From positions 434,001 to 498,000 of the forward strand of contig JAJNNQ010000126.1 of assembly GCA_027886175.1 (NCBI GenBank): a stretch of 64,000 nt of DNA, given 5' to 3'. A program made the position numbers and the translations under genes. Shown one piece after another: positions 49,891-61,200 of the stretch; the stretch's first letter is position 1, and each line of letters begins with the position of its first letter. Source of the stretch: Phylloscopus collybita (Eukaryota > Chordata > Aves > Passeriformes > Phylloscopidae). The notes under the pieces are model-generated. The model had not been told where the DNA came from and searched no databases. It saw only the letters and a list, made by a program, of their open reading frames with translations.

Positions 49891-52817
49891 ACTTTGCCTT
49901 TCTGCTAGGGCAGTTTTTAGTTTTTGCTGTTGAAAGATTTCAAAAACAAAGAAAGGCCAATGTGAGACTGGGAGGGAGGAGAAAGTATTGGAACAGTTTA
50001 TTGGCACAAGTTATGTTACATGAATGCCAGGAGGCTTCATGGATAGAAAGCAAATTCACATAGTCCTGATTAGAATTTATTGAATGATTTCTGCAATTAT
50101 TAGCAATCCATTACTCAGGACTATTGTCAGCCAAAAAAACTCCTCCTGAAGTTGTCAGCTTTCAAGACAGAAACTATCTCTGAACACCAGAGCTTGGTTC
50201 AGCATACCTTTATTCCACCTGTGTAACTATTTTAGTTTGAACATTGCAGGGGTTGGGAGGAAGGAAAACAAAAATAAATCTGAACTTTTTTAGATGCTTC
50301 GTCGTAGTTAAAATGTCTCCAGATGATTTTTCTTTATGGATTTCTTTTATTATGATTGTTCTCTGTGAGATGTAGCACACTAGAAAGCAAAAAGTAAGGG
50401 AACTTGTCTATTTTTCTCTCTGCCTTACAGTCCTGACAGCCGCTCTGCCAGACGTGACAGCTTACATCTTATCTTATTGATGTGTCCTGGTTATCTGTGT
50501 TGTGTGCAAGGGCTTAGCATTCCACTGCTTTTTGCTTAATAAATTAAAACTGGGAAGGAGTAACACTGTAATACTTGACCATATAAGGGAGGTGACTGTT
50601 TTAGTTCTGCTCCTTGCACAATATGCCGTTGAAGCCTTTTAAGGGAAGGTGGTGCAGACCGAGTGAAAACATCCAGAAGCAGAACATCTATTTCATGTTA
50701 TAGTTGGTGCCAGTGCTCCTGCTCTCATTGCTACTACTGTGAATTTGTTGCAATTGCACAGATAAAAAGTGAAGACTTAGAAATGGGACTAAAAAAAATA
50801 TACATTTTGGTCATTTGGTCCATGATTCTTGCATCTTAAGAAGTAGTAAGAATGAAGAGACTACTGACCAAAGGTGAGATTAGACTTCAGAAGTTGAAAA
50901 ATGAAGTAGCCAAGAGCTCTCCAGCATCAGGAAGAAGAGACCAAAGAGAGAACAAATGGAAATACCCTGCAGTGAGAATGGGATAGGGACTCAGTAACTC
51001 ATCAGGCAATGCATATGGTGTCAAAAAAGTTAAGAAATAGTTTGGTGTTTTTTTGCAGAAGAAATTTGAATGCTGAAGAGAGTGCTCCAATAGAATTGAA
51101 AGCAATAAATTTTGGGTCTGGTTGCAAGTACACTTGAGACGAATTCTGTAGTGTATGGTTAGAAAACAGCCAATCTGGTATCTTTAGTAAAGGGATAGCA
51201 AAATTGATGTAGGCAAACATAAATCATTGTGTTGACCTCAGAAGTGTCCAGAGTGCTGGAAAAAAAAAATCCAAGCAACTCAGGCAGTAAAACATCAAAT
51301 ACAAAGATTTGTAGGCTAAGGTTAGACTGTGTGAAGACTTATTTTCAGCTAGAGAAATTATCTTCTTGATAAACAGATGCAGGTCCCTCATTGAGATATT
51401 TTTAATTCTTTGCATGAAGCAAAACGGAAGTGGAAAGAAAAACAGTTTCCATTAGTTTCAGTCAAATAATACTTTTGTCTTTGAAATAAAATATGCTTCA
51501 AATGAAGCTTTTATCAAATCAAATGAAGCTTTTATCAGCTGGAGATTAGATAACACAGTGGCTACTTCAGTGGCTAAGTAGAGATTTAGAAAACCTAGTG
51601 AGAAACCTTTTCCTTCTATAGCCATAGTAACTCTGAAAGAAACCATTACAGAGGTTTGTTCCCTTTTGGAGTGCTGCCACAAAACACTATCCTTCAGGGG
51701 CCCATGTCTGTCCCCCAAATTCCTTCAATTCTTGATTATTAGTACCTGTCAGTGCTTATCCTTCTGCAGAGTAAGACTTGCTGTTCTCTGAATCACAGCA
51801 CCTTGTTTACCTCAGTGCTGGCACCACAGAGAGGAGCAGGATTGAAAATTAAGTGTATCTGTGGAACATCAGGCAGTGTTCTGAAACTTGTTCACCCAGG
51901 TGCCTATAGGCATCTTTCACATGTCAGCTGATACCTACTGGTGATGGAAGATGAGAGGCAAGGACATGCTATAGCTGCTTCTCTAGTGTTTCTTTCATTA
52001 ATACCTATTTCCTCCTCCAAGTTAAGACTCCAGAATGAAAGTGATGTTGCAGCTTACCCTAGACAGCATTTAATCTACAATGCACAACTCTAGCTAGTCG
52101 CTTGAAACTTTACAAGTTCATGAGACCTGTCAAAGAAAGCCCTTCCCCCAGTGTTATGACCTTTATCTTTGTGGTGAAAAGGCATCACAACGTTGGCAGG
52201 ATGATTCTGGGTGATTGACTGATCTATTCTTGGAAGTTGTAAGAGTTTCACTGGCACAAGAAAGTCAGCTTGCTACAGGCTGTTGTATTTGAATGTTTTA
52301 TATTCATCAGGATGTTTTTGTGACATTGTAGAGATTAGTTTGCAGAAAACTTCCCTCTGACTCTTGTTAATGTAAGTCAAGGTAATTCTGCTGGTGTCAT
52401 AGGTATTTTTCTAGTGCAAAACCAGCACATCTGAGAGATACCATCAAGGACCACTGTGTTTTATTAGCCTGTCTGTGAAAAACAGTCTGTTGTGTCTACT
52501 GAAAACTGAAAGTTATCACAAGGATCTTTAGCACTTTTAAATAAAAGAACATGTGTTTTAAAAGGTAAAGTTATCTTTTTACACAGTTTAGCAGGCTAAT
52601 TCTTTTAGAATTCCAAGGAAAATAATCTGGGCCAGCAAGAGTCCTGTACCCTCTGTTTTCCTAGTTAGGTGGCATGTAGATGGCTGTGAAATACTAGGAA
52701 GAAGACCTGGGATATTCAGATATGAAGCTGTACAACTAGTAGTCCAGTTGCCTGGTAGAGCTTTCCATATTAGTCTATTAGGTCTTTCAGGAGTAGTATT
52801 AGAGCTAGCTGTTACTT

Positions 52818-52861
52818 TTTTTTTTTATTTTATTTTTATTTTTTTTTTATTATTTTTTTTC
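52818..52861. repeat. T-rich low-complexity run
   Basis: About 44 bases made almost only of T with scattered A (TTTTATTTTATTTTTATT pattern) in intron 6. A simple low-complexity tract with no clear retrotransposon beside it. Confidence 0.85.
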
Positions 52862-55800
52862 TGTCAGGAAATTTTAAAAAATTATAATCTTATTAGAAAC
52901 CTATAATTATGTTCACTCTTACCTTTATTATGAGCTGCCCAGCTCATGCTTAAGTGAGACTTATTGTAGAGTTCAAGAATTGGCTTCACATTTCTGTGTT
53001 GGTACTAAACTCCCCAATAATTCTCTTTTCTAAGATGAAATAACTCAAACTGCTTTTCAGGGTTGCACTGTATACATGCTCCTTGTGTTTGAATAAAAAG
53101 TGGGCAGTCAGTATAGGTAGTGTGGGACCAGCTCTTCAAAATAAAAATGACACTGAAACTGTGAAACAGTAGGAGAGTAAATTTAACTATGAAATTGTAC
53201 AAGAATTTATATTCCTATTTTCATTCATTTTGTTATCTCCACATTTAAAAGCATCTGCTTCTGCTTTTTTTAAATTCACAAAGTATAGTTTTAAATAATG
53301 TGTTGTTGCAAAAAGTGTAGTCTATTCTTTAACTTTTTCTCCTTAATTAGTATTTCAGCATCCAGGGAACATAAATGCCATTAGCTCTGATATGGGCAGA
53401 CTGACTAAGGTTATAACTAAGGTTACCTTTCAGTTTGGTTCCAAATGTAAAATACTCTGTTTCCTAGTCTAGCAAGGGGTAACAGCTACTACACACAGAC
53501 AGAAGGAACTTTACTGTATATTCTCATTGATGTAGTGAGCACTTACACTAAAAGAAGGCAAGCAAGAGTAGTGTTTGAAGTCAGTCCCTTAAAATGTCCA
53601 AGATGACAAGAACCAGAATGTCCATGGTTTGTTGTCTTCTTTCAACACAGTTCATACTCATGGAACATATAAACACAGGTATATCAACTGTGTGGTTAGA
53701 CATAAATAGAGTGCCTTTACTTCAAATAGAATAGGGAAATGAATCTATTTATAGGGCATATTTTTGTCCAGTTTTCATTTTGAATTGCCCTGGAAGTATG
53801 TTCCATCCATTAAGTCAGGCCTTTTAACAGCCAATCCCTACAGCAGGAAAGCTCAGACCTGAGGTATTTCCCTTACAGGTGCACTGCTGCATCAGTATCT
53901 TGTTGATGATGCATTATACATACCTAAGGGTATATAAAATTTACTGCTTTATATGAGACCTCTGCAAGATATAAACCACTTGTAGTAGCAGTTCCAAGAC
54001 TCACATCCTGAGAGTAGTGTCCTCTCTGATCAAGAGATCTCATACAGACAAAACTCTTTATATTTACTTGACGTTACATTTCTAACTCCCTAAATTTGGG
54101 GATTCTAGTGTAAGTATACAGAAAGAAGAGAAACTTAATGCATAGTTCTTGGTTGAGCTGTCCAGTAAAGGTACATTTCTAAAAACATTGTAAAATGTAA
54201 TTAATGGACCTGTGATTTGTTAGAGATAAAAATCCTTACTGTGACTCATCAGCAGTTCTTGCAGAGTTGCAGATTCCTGAAACCCTTATCCTAAGCATTT
54301 ATTTGCCTAGCATCTATCAAGCCTGTCAGGAAGCCATATGCTCCATTAAACAGTGCTGCAAATGTTCAGTTCAGCAGTACACAGAAGATAATTTCCAAAT
54401 TTTGGTCCGCACGGATTCTACCAGTCTCAAATGGAACTTCTTTGAATAAAAAAACAATCTAGCTTCTTGCTGTAGCAGCGATTGAAAGCTCTGATTTAAG
54501 AATTTTATCTATAAAAAAGCAGATTGGTAAATATAAAGTGAAAAAAAAAAACTTTTGATAAAATTAAGATTATTTTTTTTTCCTACTGGAGTAATACCCA
54601 GTCATATTTTTAGTTTAGAATGATGTAGATGTAGGAGCATTAAAAATCCCTCCCCTTTCCTGCACCTAATCTCTATTTTGCCTGGCTTTGAAGATCCAGC
54701 AATTTCACCGTCACATATTAGTTTCCTTCCTCTGAGGGTGTTTTCCTGTATTTTGCATGATTATGTGTTTGATCTAGTATTATTTCTCAGAGTCTGCAGC
54801 TTTGAGAATTTTTGCAACTTCCTGTGGGAACCCCCATCATGTGTTCTGTGGTGATTTTCCACTGTGAATGTCTATAGGCAACGTAAAGGCACATTCTGCA
54901 TTTATGGAGAATTCCAGTGATGATTCTTTATTTCAGAAAAATGTCAGTAAAAAAGGAGTATGCTTAATTTTCAGTGTATTTCTACTTACTTACTCTGTTG
55001 AAGTATTAAGAGCCAGAAACAACAACAATAAAAGAAGTTGCATGGAACAATCTGTCGTATTCCTACTATAAACTATTCATACTGTAAACTCTGTACAAAG
55101 TGATCCTACATGCCAACAGAAAAAAAACCATTTGTATTTTCATTGCTAGCCTAGTGCATACAACTCTGAAAACAGCTGCAACCTTTGGAAGGTTTTAGTG
55201 CTGATCAGGGTAAGTCCATCCTAGACTATTTGTTCCTCAGCTAGAGAAATGCAGAAGAGTAAATGGGAAAGGATTTCCTTCTCCAAAAACTCTACCAGGA
55301 TATGGGAACATTTCTGCAAGCAAACATATTCGAGCTGTGTTGTTAGGCTACCTTAAGAGAATTGGTTTTGCTCTTCCAGCATGTTAGGTATTGCCTTCTG
55401 GTTTATTGTTTTCTCCTTTTTGGCAGTACAGTCCTGTTTTCAGCCTGAAGTTACTGTTACACAGAGATTACATTCTTGAATGTTCTTGATTTTTTGAAGA
55501 GCCAGACAGAAACCTGTTCAGCTGTGCCCTATGAAACCTCCTTTATGGAACAGCATTTCTAAGGGTCAATAATGTATGTAGTGCTGTATAAACACAAGGA
55601 GGTACATACCCACCCCTACCTCTAAACTAGAGGTGTGAAATCCAAGTTTAGGATTAACAATTTGATAATACTCTTTTCTTCATGTACACTTTTGGCTCTT
55701 TTCGAATAGATATGAGCTATTCTTACTCTATCTCATTAAAAAAAAAAATCATTATTTTAGATGTAATATATAAGTAAAAAAAATAAACGCCTAGGCTGAA

Positions 55801-55934
55801 TAGGAGGGAATGTAGAGAATGGATATTCTTACATAAAAGAAAGGTTGATTTGGACTACATTACAATTACATGACTACATTACAGTACAGGCTAACAGTGT
55901 AAAAATTTCAGAGACAATACTTAAGGGCTGAACT

Positions 55935-56890
55935 GTCGTGCTACTGCTTATGGTGGTGAATGGAACCAAGTGCAGTTGGTGCCTGGTGACTAGTAGTGTT
56001 CCCCAGGACTCAGTACTGGTGCTGGTCCTGTTTAATATCTTTATCAATCATTTGGATAAGGGGATAGGACTCAGCTCAGTAAGTTCACAGACAGCACCAT
56101 CAGGCAGGAATGCTGATCTGCTGGTGGGCAGGAAGGCTCTGCAGAGGGATCTGGACAGGCTGGACCATGGGCTGAGGCCAATGGTGTGAGGTTCAACCAG
56201 GCCCAGGGCTGGGTCCTGCCCTTGGCTCACAACAAGCCCAGGCAGGGCCACAGGCTGGGGCAGAGGGGCTGGAAAGCTGCCCACAGGAACAGGAACTGGG
56301 GGTGCTGGTGACAGTGACTGGACACGAGCCAGCAGTGCCCAGGTGGCCAAGGAGGCCAATGGCATCCTGGCCTGTAGCAGCAACAGTGTGGCCAGCAGGA
56401 GCAGGGCAGGGATTGTCCTCCTGTACTTAGGGACTGATGCTGGGATGCTGAGCATGTTGAAAGAAGGGCAGTGAAGCTGATGAATCTGGAGCACAGGTCC
56501 TGTGAGGAGCAGTGAGAGAGCTGGGGTTGTTTAGCCTGGAGAAGAGGAGGCTCAGGGGAGGCCTTATCACTCTACAACTCCCTGAAGGGAGGCCGTAACC
56601 AGGTGGGGGTCAATCTCCTCTGCCACATATCAAGTGAAAGGACAAGAGGAAGTGGCCTTAAGTTGTGCAAGGGGAGGTTCAAATTCAATATTAGAAATGA
56701 TTTTTTTTGCTGAAAGAGTGGCTAGATATTGGAATAAATTGCCCATGGAGATGGAGGAATAACTTTCTCAAAGTATTCAAGAGGTGTCTGGATGTGGTAC
56801 TTGGGATGATTATGGTGGTGCTAGGTTGACATTTAGACTAGATGATCTTGAAGGTCTTTTAGAACCTTGATGATTCTGTGATTCTGTCAT
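55935..56890 (+). mobile_element. CR1 LINE, 3' kilobase, sense
   Basis: Begins inside the reverse-transcriptase region. The translation shows [20 protein letters not shown], a degenerate [21 protein letters not shown], then [13 protein letters not shown]; the FADD motif between them is damaged. It runs through GTTTAGCCTGGAGAAGAGGA and ends with the CR1 octamer-type tail GATGATTCTGTGATTCTGTC. 5'-truncated and frame-shifted. Confidence 0.9.
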
Positions 56891-57962
56891 TTAGACATAT
56901 TTGTGTACCTGGTTTTGAAGGGGTCAGTGCCAGCATATTTTTGACACTTTATCCCATCTACTTTATCCACTAAATTTAAGACATAGAGATGTTCCATCAG
57001 AAAGCAGGTGTTTTGTTGATCAGAGGGGTGACTGCTTTCACCTTGGTACTTTTAGACAGATTGTGTTAAGTGTGTTGAATCCACCTTTGATTGATCTGCT
57101 TTGCGTTGGCTTGACTGGAGTTAAAATTAAGTAAACTCTCTCACTTCAAGAAATGTTGTTAGGTATGATAGTTGAAGCAATCGTAAGGTAGTTGGTCAGA
57201 TTGCTTCACTGTATCTCAGTTCTTACTTTCCATGTTATGAAACAGTTGGTTCTGAAAACCCTAGGCACACAGTGAAAACCAGCAAATACAGGTGGGAAGA
57301 AGATTGGTAATACCCATTCTGTGTAAATCCCATCTTGGGATTTAGAGTTCTGTAGAGCTGTTGGGTGGATTTTCTTTCCTGTTTTTTTACTCCAAGAAAG
57401 GATTTTTTTCATTATAGTTTATAGCAGAAATACTTAGCAGTTAACAAGCTGGGGAAAATTATGCACATCCATCTTACAAGGTGGTTGATTATGCTTCTTG
57501 AAAACACTGACTCCCCAGATAGGGAGAGGGTTTCCTGTATTACATAATAGGAGACAGGGAAAATAAATTGAGATTCAGGTTGAGACTGAGAAATGTTTTT
57601 AAAGAACATATTGCTTAATGGAAGCATTCATGTATTGTCTTTGAACACGTTACAAGAAATAAAAGTATTTTCAAGCCTTTTCATGTTTGACTGCTTGTAT
57701 TTTGTAAAAGAAGATAACTTCGACATGATATTTTAACTTCCATTAAAATATTAACAAACCTGTCCATCCTTAGATCAGCTGTTTCTTGGTCAGTAGGAAG
57801 AGAAGGATACTGCTAAAGCCTATTGAACTGAAGTCCTACATTTTCCAAAATAATACACTTAATGTATAAACATACTTGGGTTCTGGTTGAAGTTAGGTGC
57901 TGAGACAAGGATCAGTTTTGAATGGCAGTGTTGATCTGTTCTTGGATTTGTTGATTTTTGTT

Positions 57963-57980
57963 GTTTTTTTTTTTTTTTTA
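57963..57980. repeat. Poly(T) near the exon 7 acceptor
   Basis: A run of about 15 T some 120 bases before exon 7. It is too far upstream to be the acceptor's own pyrimidine tract (GTATCTTTTCCAG). Confidence 0.7.
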
Positions 57981-58099
57981 ACTTCTAGCTCAGCTGTCAG
58001 GAGATGTAACAAGATGTAGAATATTCCTCAATTGACCTCAGATCATATGTAAAAAAAGCACTGTCTTAACCATATGATATTTTATTGTATCTTTTCCAG

Positions 58100-58215
58100 A
58101 GTGGCAAAAGTAATGAAGGTTCCTGTGTATGAGACACCAGCAGGATGGAGATATTTTTCCAATCTCATGGACTCTGGACGTTGTTCCCTTTGTGGTGAGG
58201 AGAGTTTTGGCACTG
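58100..58215 (+). CDS. PGM5: PGM5 coding exon 7 (residues 348-386, sugar-binding loop)
   Basis: Completes the lysine codon of exon 6 and encodes [19 protein letters not shown], then [27 protein letters not shown] (from residue 380) is the domain 3 sugar-specificity loop of phosphoglucomutases and is intact here, although PGM5 is reported to be non-enzymatic. The exon is 116 nt, enters in phase 2 and ends with the first G of the next codon at G|GTAAGT (phase 1). It is the last PGM5 exon in the window; the next should begin with the SDH.REKDG block, which I do not find before 64,000. Confidence 0.95.
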
Positions 58216-61200
58216 GTAAGTAATACATAATCAAAAATTACCACAGACTTTTAATTTTTCTGGGATGCCTCAAGTCAAACCCAGACGAATCAGAAAATTA
58301 GCTGTCTCGTGCTGAAACACAGAACTTTCTGTTGTTCACATCTTGAGGTTTGTCTTTTAAGTGTGGTGTCCAACACCTTGAGGCATGAAAAATGTGGAAA
58401 ATGGATATTCAACAGTGCAAGCAATCTTAATCCTATCCAGACAGCTTCTGGAGGTGCCTGGCACTCTCTTCTGACTTGCACATAATGCAGAAAAGCCTCA
58501 CTGGTTGCATTGCAAGTCTTTTCACAGGATTGGTATATCTGATGGTAGATCTAAACAAAACTGTTGCAGGCTTTCCCTTTTGCAACATCACAATTGCTCG
58601 AGTGTCAGATAAAATCATAATTAGGAGAAATTCAGTCACATGTCAGCATTTGTGTTTTCCCTAGGTATTTCTGCCTTATTGGTCCCAAGAACCAATCAAA
58701 CAACAGAATGCAGAATGAATGACAAATTTGAGCCATCAGAAATATAGTATTTGTCAATACTATAGGCAGTAAGCAATAGAGAAATAATTGGACTATGTAG
58801 TCTGTAAATCTACACAAATGTGGTTTTAGTTTATGAGAATAATGGAATGAATTTCAGAGTGTTTCTTTTTTTCTTTCCTGGATTCTGGCACAGAAGTTCT
58901 TCCTTTTGGTTTATTAGTGGGGCTATATTACAAGTCTTTTTGAATAAAACATAGAGCAGGATAACTTAATAATTTCCCTGGCTATTAGTTTATTCAATAT
59001 TTTGGTGTGAGTTAAATGGAGTTCTCTATTTTGAATGTGTAATACCTTGGCTGGAGCTCTTTGTAGGAAATTACTTACCATGCACTGAATCTTGATTACA
59101 AATTTCATTTTCCTTTAATTGACTTATGTCACATAATAAGTTTGTTGTTTGGGGTCAATTAGAGCAGAATGCTGCTTTTATGAAAATATTGATACCTTTA
59201 AGCAGCCATAGACATGGCATTTAATGTAATATCTTCTTGTTTGCTGTATGGATCTGAATGGGCTATGATGCAAGAATCAAAAATGTGTTTTATTTCTTTG
59301 GGTCTTATATGTGAAAAGGAAGAGAAGTTAAATTTATAATGAATGTTCATTTTCTTTTTGTTGTCAATGGAAACCAATGTCCCATGATTAGCAAACTGTA
59401 TGCCTTCTCTGTTTGCTCTGAGTGGCACAGGTTTGTATTGCCTTGACTATATCTTTTGAATAGAAACTTCCTCTACAGCATATTCTATGAGGTCATTGAG
59501 AGAGATGTAATTTGGGGAGAGAGGAGCAGGAAGAATTGGTGTGATGTGTTGTTGAACTGCATCTCCATTAACCCATGAGAGGTGTGAACCTGAGGGATTT
59601 TCAACTCTCACTGCTTAATACTTTCTCACTGGGCCAGTTCTGTTCCTCTCTCCTCTGAATACAGAAGTTTCCTCTTGCTCATGCAAAGCCAGATACTTGC
59701 ATGAAATATTGATGGGTCTAAAGAGGTCATCAGTATGACCTCAGCAGCACACAAATTATTTGGGAAAAAGCTCCATCATCATGCTGAAGAAAGTTAAGCT
59801 TGGATTTTAGCTGGAAAGAGATTGTAAGACTTTTGATGCTGAGTTCCCATATGTTGAAGTATATCTAGATACGTTAGCTCACAGAGTGCAGCACCTCCTG
59901 CTATATGCAGGCTTCTGTGTAGAGGTATGTAAAACAAACAGGAGTGGCCTCTCTGTGCCATATGCCATGACAAACCACTGCCACAGATCTGTCTCTGCTT
60001 AGGGAGTTTTTATCCTAGACCATCTTCTTCTGATGGTGTTGAGTAGGACTCTTTCAGTACTTTCAGTCTGAGGGAGAAGAGAAGAATCATTGTGCTTAGT
60101 AGAAGCCATGTTTTCTCTAAGGAAACTTGCCATTTAAGTTTTATGGTGCAGTATAAAAAAAAGACAAACATCAGATTTCCCTGTCGCATTGCAAAAGCAT
60201 GTTCAGGTCTTGCTAAGCAGGCTGTCCCAAGTACTGGTGGACTTTAGCTCTGGTGATCACTCATATAGAAAGGAAATAAAAAACTATTTTGATTTGCTGT
60301 AGCAATGTGATCTCTGTAGGTCTAATTTTATTCCCCTGAGTATCTGATAGTGGTTCAATTAGGGAAGAGAAATGCTCGTGGAGGTCAAGGAAGTGCCTGT
60401 AGGATTTGATTATTCTAGAGTCTTTTCTTGCCAAACTAGCAAGAAAATTACCCTGACTTCTCTCTTCACTTGCCATTGACTTTTTTCTTTGCTTGTATCT
60501 TTCTGTGAGGCCTTGAAACAATTGCCTTCTGTACTATAGGCTCTCTTCCAAATTTGCAGGACCTGAGCTCAGACTAGTCTCTACATTCCTTACCACTCTG
60601 TGTTCCTTATATTAATCTGGTTCTTCTATCCTATCATCAACTCCTCAGATTCCTCATAAATCCTAACTCTTGTCAATAAGTGCTTGTACAACTTATTGCT
60701 GGCCAGCATGGAGAGCTGGTCTGCAGAAATATCTCAGCATCCTGGTATGTTTTGATCAGATAAACTTCGTTATACCTGCAGCACTTCAGTGCAGAAATCC
60801 TCTTGACCTCCAGTTTTATCCAATTCCATCTAAAGGCAAATCTGGACACTCGAGATTTGATCCCATGGGCATCCAGAGAGCTTGGGCACAGGGTTTGAAT
60901 TCCTCAGTCCATGTGTAGTTGCTGTATAAAAAAGTATGTGGCAGAAGGAGATTTCCTAAAGATGTTGTGGAATCTCCCTCACCGGAGATATTAAATGCAA
61001 TCCTGTGCTCTGTGCTCAGGGATAAGCCTTCTTGAGCAGGGAGATTGAACCTGATGCCCTTTTGTGGTCCCTCCTAACCCATTCTGGGATCCTGTGATAC
61101 TTTGGGGGCCAATTGTATAATGATTGTGATGTCTGAAGTTTGTTTTTCTCACTGCCTCAATTTCCTTATCATCTTTCAATTCAATGCAGCTGTCTGAAAA

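Larger units (their letters stand above)
31287..58099 (+). other. PGM5: PGM5 intron 6 (26.8 kb)
   Basis: A phase-2 intron, GTAAGA to TTCCAG, by far the largest in the window. It holds most of the CR1 copies (32.6-33.7, 35.0, 38.1-39.7, 41.5, 48.1-49.9 and 55.9-56.9 kb) and one probable LTR (47.4-47.8 kb). Between them the sequence is AT-rich, with low-complexity patches, notably the T/A run at 52,818-52,861. No open frame between the exons resembles PGM5 or any other protein that I recognise, and I see no nested gene. Confidence 0.85.

Noticed and set aside
51490..51540. Short direct repeat AAATGAAGCTTTTATCA twice
   Set aside because: A simple 21-bp local duplication in intron 6 without flanking element features; not informative.
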